Shown: piece by piece, positions 7,988-18,162 of the stretch | Numbering within the stretch: position 1 is the stretch's first letter | Layout of the letters: every line of letters begins with the position of its first letter | Assembly (NCBI RefSeq): GCF_030376605.1 | Contig: NZ_JARRAE010000004.1 | Coordinates: 1-64,000 of the forward strand | Reading direction: 5' to 3' | DNA length: 64,000 bases | DNA from: Pseudochrobactrum sp. sp1633 | GTDB lineage: Bacteria; Pseudomonadota; Alphaproteobacteria; Rhizobiales; Rhizobiaceae | Position numbers and translations under genes: made by a program | Notes under the pieces: model-generated | What the model was told of the DNA's origin: nothing | The model's database searches: none | Seen by the model: the letters and a program-made list of their open reading frames with translations, nothing else

Positions 7988-8383
7988 TCAGCTTTCGTCG
8001 TCGTCGCCAACGCCGCCGCCGCCGCCGAGAAGACCGGACATATCATCGTCATCTTCGTCTTCATCGTCAGTGGTGAGGAACGGATCATCGTCATCGCCGA
8101 GATCCACATCGTCATCATCATCCAGATCAGGAATGTCATCACCCTTTGCCTCATCATCCGCATCTTCCAGAGATACGAATTCAGGTGCATCCAGTGCTAC
8201 ATCCACTTCTTCAGTTTCTGTCTCTTCTTCTTCCACTGCGCGGGTATCAACGCTCGTTTGGAAATAAGACAGCGGATAGGATTTACCTGTATAAGGAGAA
8301 ACAATCGGATCCTTATTCAGATCATAGAATTTTTTGCCCGTTTCCGGATCAATACGTTTAGTGCCAAGTTCAGAATTTGCCAC
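7988..8383 (-). CDS. FYDLN acidic family protein (TIGR02300 type)
   Basis: The family hallmark KKFYDLNKDP sits near the N-terminus (about 18-27) and is followed by SPYTGKSYPLS and then a long acidic low-complexity tail with runs of Asp and a Gly stretch near the end. In many members CxxC pairs flank the FYDLN motif and probably bind zinc; here both are replaced (DPETG and SPYTG). I chose the GTG at 8383 (VANSELGTKR) because the family begins there and TGAGG lies just upstream. An ATG at 8395 lacks a ribosome binding site, and a frame up to 8581 is open but unlike the family. The role is unknown; the family is largely confined to alphaproteobacteria and is usually near aroA. Confidence 0.85.
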   Translation of the reverse strand: MANSELGTKRIDPETGKKFYDLNKDPIVSPYTGKSYPLSYFQTSVDTRAVEEEETETEEVDVALDAPEFVSLEDADDEAKGDDIPDLDDDDDVDLGDDDDPFLTTDDEDEDDDDMSGLLGGGGGVGDDDES

Positions 8384-10786
<2,403 letters not shown>

Positions 10787-10792
10787 CATTGG

Positions 10793-10826
10793 TCTGAAGT
10801 TCAGAAAAAATGATCTGAATTTCAGA
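10793..10826. promoter_or_regulatory. Two tandem 13-base palindromes in the rpsA leader region
   Basis: TCTGAA-G-TTCAGA (10793-10805) and TCTGAA-T-TTCAGA (10814-10826) are each perfect dyads, both followed by AAAAA. Their centres are 21 bases apart, two helical turns, so a dimeric regulator could bind both on one face. They lie right after cmk and about 160 bases before rpsA, so control of rpsA is the obvious guess. Confidence 0.45.
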
Positions 10827-10983
10827 AAAATTGTCAGATTGTGCGTCTTTTATATAAAAATCGTCTGTTTTCAGGCCACGCGCCGGATTGTTCTTTTTAA
10901 GAACGGCTTGTCTTCAGACTTTCTCGTAACACCAACCCCCGGCGCCGTATCTTGTGAATTTCACGGATACATCAGGAGTCTAC

Positions 10984-12684
10984 ATGTCAGATTTTAACCC
11001 GACACGCGAAGATTTTGAAGCTCTGCTGGCTGAGTCCTTCGCCAATAATGACCTTGCAGAAGGTTATGTTGTTAAGGGCCGTATTGTTGCCATCGAAAAA
11101 GACATGGCAATCATCGATGCAGGTCTCAAAGTTGAAGGCCGCGTGCCGCTGAAGGAATTCGGCGCTAAGGGCAAAGACGGCTCGATGAAGCCGGGCGACG
11201 AAGTAGAAGTTTACGTTGAGCGTATCGAAAACGCGCTTGGCGAAGCTGTTCTGTCGCGCGAAAAAGCTCGCCGCGAAGAAAGCTGGGTTCGCCTCGAAGA
11301 GAAATTCGGCAAAGGTGAACGCGTTGACGGCGTTATCTTCAATCAGGTTAAGGGTGGTTTCACCGTTGATCTCGATGGTGCCGTTGCGTTCCTGCCACGT
11401 TCACAGGTTGACATTCGTCCAATCCGCGACGTGACCCCTCTGATGCACAACCCGCAGCCGTTTGAAATCCTGAAAATGGACAAGCGTCGCGGCAACATCG
11501 TTGTGTCCCGCCGTACCGTTCTGGAAGAATCCCGTGCGGAACAGCGTTCTGAAATCGTTCAGAACCTTGAAGAAGGTCAGGTTGTTGACGGCGTTGTTAA
11601 GAACATCACCGATTACGGTGCGTTCGTTGACCTCGGCGGCATCGACGGCCTGCTGCACGTTACCGACATGGCATGGCGCCGTGTAAACCATCCTTCCGAA
11701 ATCCTGACTATCGGTCAGCAGGTTAAGGTTCAGATCATCCGCATCAACCAGGATACACATCGTATTTCCCTGGGCATGAAGCAGCTGGAAAATGATCCTT
11801 GGGATGGCATCGGTGCGAAATATCCGGTTGGCAAGAAGATCACTGGTAACGTAACCAACATCACCGATTACGGTGCATTTGTTGAAATCGAACCAGGTAT
11901 CGAAGGTCTGATCCACGTTTCCGAAATGTCATGGACAAAGAAGAACGTACACCCAGGCAAAATCCTGTCGACCTCTCAGGAAGTCGAAGTTGTTGTGCTC
12001 GAAGTGGATCCGGTCAAGCGCCGTATTTCGCTCGGTCTCAAGCAGACCCTCGACAATCCTTGGACAACCTTTGCTCAGAAATACCCAGCCAACAGCGTTG
12101 TTGAAGGCGAAGTCAAGAACAAGACCGAATTCGGCCTGTTCATTGGTCTCGACGGCGATGTAGACGGCATGGTTCACCTGTCGGATCTCGACTGGAACCG
12201 TCCGGGCGAACAGGTTATCGAAGAGTTCAACAAAGGCGACGTTGTTAAGGCAGTCGTTCTCGATGTAGACATCGAAAAAGAACGTATCTCCCTTGGCATC
12301 AAGCAGCTGACCGGCGACAGCGTTGGTGAAGCAGCTTCTTCCGGCGACCTGCGCAAGAACGCAGTTGTAGCTTGTGAAGTTACTGCTGTTACCGATGGTG
12401 GTCTGGAAGTGAAGCTGGTTGACCACGATATCGAAACCTTCATCAAGCGTTCAGATCTGTCCCGTGACCGTGACGAACAGCGCCCAGAGCGTTTCTCTGT
12501 CGGCCAGAAGTTTGACGCACGCGTCATCTCCTTCGACAAGAAAACCCGCAAGCTGCAGGTTTCCATCAAGGCTCTCGAAATTGCTGAAGAAAAAGAAGCA
12601 GTTGCTCAGTACGGTTCCGCAGACAGCGGCGCATCGCTCGGCGACATTCTTGCAGCAGCAATGAAGAAGTCCGAAAACAACTAA
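10984..12684 (+). CDS. rpsA: 30S ribosomal protein S1
   Basis: The 566-residue protein has six S1 RNA-binding repeats. The clear ones include ITDYGAFVDLGGIDGLLHVTD-type and ITDYGAFVEIEPGIEGLIHVSE-type segments. S1 helps the 30S subunit bind and unfold mRNA. The ATG at 10984 has AGGAG 5 bases upstream; a GTG 30 bases earlier is in frame but lacks support. It follows aroA-cmk but has its own long leader with two palindromes, so it probably also has its own promoter. A strong terminator follows. Confidence 0.97.
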   Translation: MSDFNPTREDFEALLAESFANNDLAEGYVVKGRIVAIEKDMAIIDAGLKVEGRVPLKEFGAKGKDGSMKPGDEVEVYVERIENALGEAVLSREKARREESWVRLEEKFGKGERVDGVIFNQVKGGFTVDLDGAVAFLPRSQVDIRPIRDVTPLMHNPQPFEILKMDKRRGNIVVSRRTVLEESRAEQRSEIVQNLEEGQVVDGVVKNITDYGAFVDLGGIDGLLHVTDMAWRRVNHPSEILTIGQQVKVQIIRINQDTHRISLGMKQLENDPWDGIGAKYPVGKKITGNVTNITDYGAFVEIEPGIEGLIHVSEMSWTKKNVHPGKILSTSQEVEVVVLEVDPVKRRISLGLKQTLDNPWTTFAQKYPANSVVEGEVKNKTEFGLFIGLDGDVDGMVHLSDLDWNRPGEQVIEEFNKGDVVKAVVLDVDIEKERISLGIKQLTGDSVGEAASSGDLRKNAVVACEVTAVTDGGLEVKLVDHDIETFIKRSDLSRDRDEQRPERFSVGQKFDARVISFDKKTRKLQVSIKALEIAEEKEAVAQYGSADSGASLGDILAAAMKKSENN

Positions 12685-12740
12685 GTATTGCGGATAAGGC
12701 TTTATCCCTGCGATCTGAGCCTCATTCAATACAAAGTATG

Positions 12741-12777
12741 AAAACTCCCGCCGGAGCAATCCGGCGGGAGTTTTTTA
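12741..12777 (+). terminator. Rho-independent terminator of rpsA
   Basis: ACTCCCGCCGG pairs perfectly with CCGGCGGGAGT around AGCAAT and is followed by six T. The following 12780-12955 is very A+T-rich and holds no gene; it probably contains the promoter of the muramidase gene. Confidence 0.95.
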
Positions 12778-12955
12778 TTGATTTAAACACAACACAACAA
12801 TAGCAATATTAATAATATTAAATAATACAAACAAATAAATACAAATAAATAATTTCACATATACATTAATTTGAGATAATATACTTAGCGCAATGCAGTA
12901 TTTTTACATTACATACATTGATTTTAATTAATTTATTTCAACGAAAGGAAACACC

Positions 12956-13723
12956 ATGGCAAAAGGGACATTTTTAAACGTCTTGCCATATGTCTTCGAA
13001 GAAGAGGGAGGATATGTTAATCATCCGGCAGATCCGGGTGGCCACACCAATATGGGGATTACTCAGGCCACCTTATCCACATGGATGGGAACAAAGGCAT
13101 CAGCCGCCGATATCCGCAATCTCAGCCAGAAGACCGCAGCCGATATTTATAAGAAAAATTATTGGGACAAAATCGCCGGTGATGCGCTGCCTGCCGGCTT
13201 AGACTATGCAGTGTTTGACTTCGCTATTAATTCCGGCCCTGCCCGTGCTGCAAAAGCGCTGCAAAAAATTGCAGGCACAGCACAGGATGGTATTATCGGC
13301 GATCAGACACTGAGTGCCATTCATCTCCGCGATACAGCAAATGTCATAAACAGTCTTTGCGATATGCGGCAGGCATGGTTGCAGACCCTGACAGTCTATA
13401 AAACATTCGGCAAGGGATGGGCTGCCCGTGTCAAACGTGTACGCAACCGCTCGTTGTCTCTTGTTAAATCCTCTGCCTCATCCGGTGAGTTCTCCGGACA
13501 GACAAAGAAGCCGAAACAGACCCAGACACGCGAAACAAAACTCTCGATACCGGCGATCCTCAAGAAGCCCGAAACACTTGCGCCACTCAGCGGTGTTATC
13601 ACCGGCATCACAGCTATGGCATCCGGCAACGGCCCTGTTCAGATTGCCGTTGCCATCATCATGGTGATTATGGCGGTTGCCGGTCTGTGGTATTTCATTC
13701 GCCGTTACCGCAAACAGCTTTGA
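12956..13723 (+). CDS. GH108-family N-acetylmuramidase with C-terminal membrane segment
   Basis: The 255-residue protein opens with a glycosyl hydrolase 108 (lysozyme-like) domain. EEGGY at 16-20 supplies the catalytic Glu17, with NHPADPGGHTNMGIT after it and FAINSGPARAAK further on. A peptidoglycan-binding-like stretch follows (about 95-155). Residues about 165-205 are a basic linker, and residues about 222-246 form one hydrophobic segment followed by RRYRKQL, so the enzyme is probably held in the inner membrane. There is no N-terminal signal peptide. Members occur as phage endolysins and as housekeeping muramidases that assist envelope machines (SagA of Brucella). The start has GAAAGGAAA upstream. 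The gene runs into the convergent exporter gene, leaving 7 bases between them. Confidence 0.85.
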   Translation: MAKGTFLNVLPYVFEEEGGYVNHPADPGGHTNMGITQATLSTWMGTKASAADIRNLSQKTAADIYKKNYWDKIAGDALPAGLDYAVFDFAINSGPARAAKALQKIAGTAQDGIIGDQTLSAIHLRDTANVINSLCDMRQAWLQTLTVYKTFGKGWAARVKRVRNRSLSLVKSSASSGEFSGQTKKPKQTQTRETKLSIPAILKKPETLAPLSGVITGITAMASGNGPVQIAVAIIMVIMAVAGLWYFIRRYRKQL

Positions 13724-13730
13724 TAAAATA

Positions 13731-14747
13731 TCAGGCGATACCCAATACAGCGATCAGAGACAGGCTGATCGCACCCAACGCCAGCAATGAGAAGACGGCG
13801 GTCAGCGTAACGCGGCCGCCGGCTTTGACCACCGTACGTACATCCACACCCAGCCCCAGACCAGCCATAGCAATCACTGTCAGCGCCGTGCTCGCTTCAT
13901 GCAAAGGCATCAGAGCCGCTTGCGGAACCAGAGACAGGCTGCGAAGCGCCATCATCCCTAAGAAGCCAATGATAAACCACGGCACCATCTGTGATAATTT
14001 AGGCCGTGTTCCGCCAGACTGCGCACCAATAATGCCGATTGTCACAATCACAGGCCCCAGCATCAACACACGCACCAGCTTGACCAGCGTACCGATCTGC
14101 ACGCTCAGCGCTGCAACCGGCGCAGTTGCAGCCAATACCTGCGGCACCGCATAAACGGTGAGACCTGCCAGAACGCCATATTGCGTGGCAGACATATTCA
14201 AAAGCGGTACCAGCAAAGGCAGGCACAGTACTACAACAACGCCCAGAACGGCTGTAAAAGCAATGGACGAGGCCACGTCATCGCCATTGGCGCCGATCAC
14301 CGGCGCTGTGGCAGCAATTGCCGAATTACCGCAGATCGAGTTGCCACAGGCAACCAGTACCGACATGCGATGGGATAGACGCATCATCCGTCCGATTGAA
14401 TAGCTGATACCGATTGATAGCAGTACAACACCGGCAATACCGCCGATCAAAGCAGGCCCTGCCTGCATTACCGCTTCTGCGCTGATGGACGCGCCGAGCA
14501 GCACAATGGCGATCTCCAGAATCATCTTGGATGAAAACTGAATACCGCTGGTGTAACGGCCGGACAGGCTGAACAGCGAGCGCACTGCCGCGCCGAGCAA
14601 AATGGCCAGCACGATCGATTCCAGCCATGCCCGCCCGAATAACTGTGCCTCGATATGTTCCAGCGCGTAAGCTGCGGCACTGACTAAAAGGCAGAGCATA
14701 AACCCTGGCAAAATACGGGAAAAGTTAGAACGAATATTGTGCGACAT
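13731..14747 (-). CDS. YeiH / UPF0324-family membrane protein, putative sulfate exporter
   Basis: About ten hydrophobic segments run through the 338 residues. CGNSICGNSAIAATAPVIGA and FTAVLGVVVVLCLPL are typical of the YeiH family (PF03601), predicted anion or sulfite/sulfate exporters. I chose the start MSHNIRSNF at 14747; the frame is open 16 codons further upstream. It is divergent from a LysR regulator, the common layout for yeiH-type genes with a CysB/YeiE-like partner. Two dyads lie between the two genes. The substrate is not proven for the family. Confidence 0.85.
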   Translation of the reverse strand: MSHNIRSNFSRILPGFMLCLLVSAAAYALEHIEAQLFGRAWLESIVLAILLGAAVRSLFSLSGRYTSGIQFSSKMILEIAIVLLGASISAEAVMQAGPALIGGIAGVVLLSIGISYSIGRMMRLSHRMSVLVACGNSICGNSAIAATAPVIGANGDDVASSIAFTAVLGVVVVLCLPLLVPLLNMSATQYGVLAGLTVYAVPQVLAATAPVAALSVQIGTLVKLVRVLMLGPVIVTIGIIGAQSGGTRPKLSQMVPWFIIGFLGMMALRSLSLVPQAALMPLHEASTALTVIAMAGLGLGVDVRTVVKAGGRVTLTAVFSLLALGAISLSLIAVLGIA

Positions 14748-14808
14748 GACTGCTATTCCGATAATTTTTCTAATTCTATCGCGTATTTCAATCATTCATT
14801 CCATTTGA

Positions 14809-14840
14809 AAATATGGTATATTTCGTTCAACAAAAACGAA
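14809..14840. promoter_or_regulatory. Two dyads between yeiH-like and lysR genes, probable LysR operator
   Basis: AAATAT-GGT-ATATTT (14809-14823) and TTCGTT-7 bases-AACGAA (14822-14840) are perfect inverted repeats that abut. The second ends 12 bases before the LysR start, so binding there could repress the regulator's own gene, while the first lies 61 bases before the exporter start. Confidence 0.5.
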
Positions 14841-14852
14841 CGGTTACGCACC

Positions 14853-15737
14853 ATGACCCTTGAACAATTGCGAATATTCGCGGAAGTCGCCCGTCAGCAG
14901 CATCTGACCCGTGCAGCCGAGAGCCTGCATCTGACGCCATCAGCGGTCAGTGCGGCGATTAAAACGCTGGAAGAGCGCTATGATACGCAACTGTTCAACC
15001 GCATCGGCAGACGCATTGAACTCAATAAAACGGGGCGTATTTTTTTGCATGAAGCAGAGGCTGTGCTGGCTCGTGCACAAGCGGCCGAACTGACACTGAC
15101 AGAAATCACCGGCCTGCAGCGCGGCAGCCTGCATATCTATGCCAGCCAGACCACGGCGAGTTACTGGCTGCCGCCGGTACTGGCACGGTTTCACACCGCC
15201 TATCCGCAGATTGAACTGAAGCTCTCCATCGGCAATAGCGAGCAGGTGGTCGATGCTTTGCGTGAAGGACTGGCCGATGCGGGCTTTATTGAAGGCGAGA
15301 CTGACGAAGCGCTGCTGCATAAAGAGCCGGTTGCCAGCGATGAGTTGATCACAGTCGTCAATCCGGCGCATCCGTGGGCACGACTCAGGCATTTACCATT
15401 AGAGCAACTGAGTGAGAGTTTCTGGATTTTGCGCGAGCAAGGGTCAGGCACCCGCGCCGTGTTTGAAACCTATCTGCGCGATAAAGGTTATGATCCCGCC
15501 AATTTACCGCTGGCGCTGGAACTGCCTTCCAATGAGGCGATCTGCTCCGCCCTGACAGCAGGCAATTACGCTACGGTACTGTCGGCACTGGCGGCTCGCC
15601 CGCATTTGGCTGCCGGCACATTAAGTCAGGCACCATTCACGCTGCCGCCGCGGCAGTTCTGGCTGCTAAACCATAAAGAACGCTATCGCAGCCATGCCCT
15701 CAATGCACTCTATGCCATGCTAAAAGCAACCAAGTGA
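14853..15737 (+). CDS. LysR-family transcriptional regulator
   Basis: The 294-residue protein has the LysR winged helix at 1-60 (FAEVARQQHLTRAAESLHLTPSAVS) and a type 2 periplasmic-fold effector domain from about 90 to 290. It is divergent from the YeiH-like exporter and probably controls it, as in the YeiE/CysB-like pairs of enterobacteria. The start MTLEQLRIF at 14853 fits the family; the open frame upstream contains no other good start. It ends 3 bases before the end of the convergent transglycosylase gene. Confidence 0.92.
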   Translation: MTLEQLRIFAEVARQQHLTRAAESLHLTPSAVSAAIKTLEERYDTQLFNRIGRRIELNKTGRIFLHEAEAVLARAQAAELTLTEITGLQRGSLHIYASQTTASYWLPPVLARFHTAYPQIELKLSIGNSEQVVDALREGLADAGFIEGETDEALLHKEPVASDELITVVNPAHPWARLRHLPLEQLSESFWILREQGSGTRAVFETYLRDKGYDPANLPLALELPSNEAICSALTAGNYATVLSALAARPHLAAGTLSQAPFTLPPRQFWLLNHKERYRSHALNALYAMLKATK

Positions 15738-15740
15738 CAA

Positions 15741-17018
15741 TCAGCGAATTGCTTTGACCAGCGCCTTATCAGGAAAGCACGTTGCTGGCTGGCCGTTTTT
15801 CTCCTGCCAGACGCCGATCGAGCGGCGGGTTTTAAATCCGGCAAGACCATCGGGTTTGCCGACATCATAGCCCTGTTTCTGCAAGCGCTTCTGCATGGCA
15901 GCGACATCGGAACGGTACAGCCCGCCGACATCGCCCCAGCCTTGCTGAAAGCCACCGGCGCCATAGCTCATCCGGTCGGACATATGGCCGATAAACAGCG
16001 CGTAGAGATCGCTCATATTATAGTTTTTCAGCACATAGAAATTCGGCGTCACGATAAATGCAGGCCCGTGACGACCGGCAGGCATTAGCAGAAAACCTTC
16101 TTGTGCCATTTCCTGTGCAGGGAATGCCTTGCCATTCACGCGGCTGATCCCCAATGCCGCCCAGTCCTTGAATGCCTTACCCTGATCCGGCCCTTCCAGC
16201 GAGCAGGACACGCTTTGTGGTACATTGACCTCATAACCCCAGTCGCGGCCTTTCTGCCAGCCAAAATGCTGCAAATAGGCCGCAATAGAAGCCAGCGTGT
16301 CCGGTACAGAGTTCCAGATATCGCGCCGTCCGTCCCCGTCATAATCAACGGCGTGTTTTAAGTAGGAGGTCGGCATGAATTGCGGTTGACCGAGCGCGCC
16401 CGCCCATGAGCTTTTCAGATGCGCGCTGTCCATATAACCTTTTTGCACGATTTCGAGTGCGGACAACAATTCCGCATGGAACATATCCTTGCGTGTGGCC
16501 ATAAATGCTTTGGTCGCCAGCACTTCAAAACCGTTATAGGGAATTTTCACTGAACCGAAGGCTGATTCACGCCCCCAGACGGCAACGACGATACCGGCAG
16601 GCACGCCAAAATCACGTTCGATTTTCGCCAGCAGGCTCTTATGGGCATTGAGCTTCACCTTGCCATTGCTGACAACAGAATCAACTGTGCCCTTACGGAA
16701 ATAACCGGCCGGTGAGCCGAATTCAGACTGTGTCTGCTGTTTCGGTGTCTGCGGCTTGGTGCCGGGCGGCACCAGATCCGGCAGTTTCCAGTTTAGCTGC
16801 ACGCCGGAGAGAGACTGATTAAACACGCTGCGGCTGATACCGCGCTGCTGCGCCTGCGGCCACAGATCATTTTCCAGCCATTGCTGAAAGGCTACATTGG
16901 TTTTGGATTGAATTGCAGCAGAATAAGTCTGTGCCTGCGCTGCTGCTATGCTGAGCGGCGCTGCTGCACCAAACAGGCTGAACGCCACCAGAGCCTGACG
17001 GAGGAAAGTCTTCTGCAT
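15741..17018 (-). CDS. Lytic murein transglycosylase (MltB family)
   Basis: The 425-residue protein has a signal peptide (MQKTFLRQALVAFSLF, Ala-rich cleavage zone ending AQA), an SLT_2 domain with the catalytic Glu in VWGRESAFG, motifs GALGQPQFMPTSYLKHA and DYDGDGRRDIWNS, and a C-terminal PG_binding_1 domain (SDVAAMQKRLQKQGYDVGKPDG). It cuts peptidoglycan to 1,6-anhydro products in the periplasm. I chose the ATG at 17018 because CAGGAGC lies just upstream and the signal peptide starts there. Confidence 0.93.
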   Translation of the reverse strand: MQKTFLRQALVAFSLFGAAAPLSIAAAQAQTYSAAIQSKTNVAFQQWLENDLWPQAQQRGISRSVFNQSLSGVQLNWKLPDLVPPGTKPQTPKQQTQSEFGSPAGYFRKGTVDSVVSNGKVKLNAHKSLLAKIERDFGVPAGIVVAVWGRESAFGSVKIPYNGFEVLATKAFMATRKDMFHAELLSALEIVQKGYMDSAHLKSSWAGALGQPQFMPTSYLKHAVDYDGDGRRDIWNSVPDTLASIAAYLQHFGWQKGRDWGYEVNVPQSVSCSLEGPDQGKAFKDWAALGISRVNGKAFPAQEMAQEGFLLMPAGRHGPAFIVTPNFYVLKNYNMSDLYALFIGHMSDRMSYGAGGFQQGWGDVGGLYRSDVAAMQKRLQKQGYDVGKPDGLAGFKTRRSIGVWQEKNGQPATCFPDKALVKAIR

Positions 17019-17079
17019 GGCTGCTCCTGTTATACAAAAATCCACCTGAAACTTGGATAAAAAATCAGTTGGTCAGGTT

Positions 17080-17685
17080 TTATAATGTTGTTCTGGCGCG
17101 CAAAGCCGCTGCCAAAGTCCCCTCATCGAGATAATCGAGCTCACCGCCCACCGGCACGCCATGAGCCAATCGGGTGATCTTCACATCCATCCCATCGAGC
17201 TGATCAGTGATGTAGTGTGCCGTGGTCTGCCCTTCGACCGTGGCATTGACCGCAAGAATAATCTCTTTGATCTCGCCACCAGTCACTCGTTCGATCAGGC
17301 CTTTGATGTTGAGATCATCCGGCCCCACACCATCCAGCGGCGACAAACGGCCACCCAGCACATGATAGCGCACATTCATGGTGCCAGCACGCTCCAGCGC
17401 CCAGAGATCGGACACATCTTCGACAACGATGAGCATGGAAGGGTCGCGACGCGGATCTTCACAAACCGTGCAGGGATCGCTGGTATCCACATTTCCGCAG
17501 CAGGAACAAATACGCACTTTTTCTGCGGCTTCCTGCATGGCAGAGCCAAGCGGCACCAGCAGCGCATCTTTTTTCTTGATCAGATGCAGCGCGGCGCGGC
17601 GTGCCGAACGGGGCCCCAGCCCCGGCACGCGGGCAAGAAGCTGGATCAGGCGTTCAATTTCAGGACCGGCGATTCGTTTTGACAT
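17080..17685 (-). CDS. recR: Recombination mediator RecR
   Basis: The 201-residue protein has a helix-hairpin-helix near 18-30 ([11 protein letters not shown]), a C4 zinc motif (Cys60, Cys63, Cys72, Cys75), a Toprim domain ([14 protein letters not shown], then [13 protein letters not shown]) and the C-terminal Walker-like tail. It acts with RecF and RecO to load RecA at gaps. The dnaX-ybaB-recR order on one strand is the conserved cluster. Confidence 0.97.
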   Translation of the reverse strand: MSKRIAGPEIERLIQLLARVPGLGPRSARRAALHLIKKKDALLVPLGSAMQEAAEKVRICSCCGNVDTSDPCTVCEDPRRDPSMLIVVEDVSDLWALERAGTMNVRYHVLGGRLSPLDGVGPDDLNIKGLIERVTGGEIKEIILAVNATVEGQTTAHYITDQLDGMDVKITRLAHGVPVGGELDYLDEGTLAAALRARTTL

Positions 17686-17704
17686 AATGAATATCTAAAA
17701 CATT

Positions 17705-17730
17705 TAACGCCCGAATAGAATCGGGCGTTA
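17705..17730 (-). terminator. GC-rich hairpin between ybaB and recR
   Basis: TAACGCCCGA pairs with TCGGGCGTTA around a 6-base loop. No proper T-run follows, so it is more likely a partial attenuator or processing hairpin inside the operon than a full terminator. Confidence 0.45.
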
Positions 17731-17765
17731 TTGTATAAGTACGTGTTATTCAACCTGCGCTTTGA

Positions 17766-18089
17766 TTAGAACGGCAGTTTCATGCCCGCAGGCAATGGCA
17801 GACCGGCGGTCAGCGCCTGTGTCTTTTCAGCCATCATTGCTTCCAGCTTGGCTTTTGCATCATTATGTGCGGCGATAATCAGGTCTTCCAGAATTTCGCC
17901 TTCGCCTTCTTTGAGCAGCGACGGATCAATTTTCAGGCTGGTCAATGTGCCTTTGCCGAGCAGGGTCAGGCTCACCAGACCACCGCCGGAAGTAGCGCTG
18001 ACTTCCATCTGCGCGATTTCTTCCTGCATGGCCTGCATTTTGGCCTGCATTTCTTTTGCTTTGCTCAGCATCCCCATCATGTCACGCAT
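17766..18089 (-). CDS. ybaB: YbaB/EbfC nucleoid-associated protein
   Basis: The 107-residue protein matches the YbaB family throughout: [19 protein letters not shown] (long N-terminal helix), [18 protein letters not shown] and [18 protein letters not shown]. The dimer binds DNA and is often encoded between dnaX and recR, as here. Confidence 0.96.
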   Translation of the reverse strand: MRDMMGMLSKAKEMQAKMQAMQEEIAQMEVSATSGGGLVSLTLLGKGTLTSLKIDPSLLKEGEGEILEDLIIAAHNDAKAKLEAMMAEKTQALTAGLPLPAGMKLPF

Positions 18090-18162
18090 GTGGCAGAACT
18101 CCTCGAATTACTCATCTTCAATAAATGGTTCATAGCTACAGCAGTTTCAACCGCAGCTAAAA

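Noticed and set aside
7819-8076. Arg-rich 85-codon plus-strand frame
   Set aside because: It is the reverse strand of the acidic tail of the FYDLN protein and a terminator.
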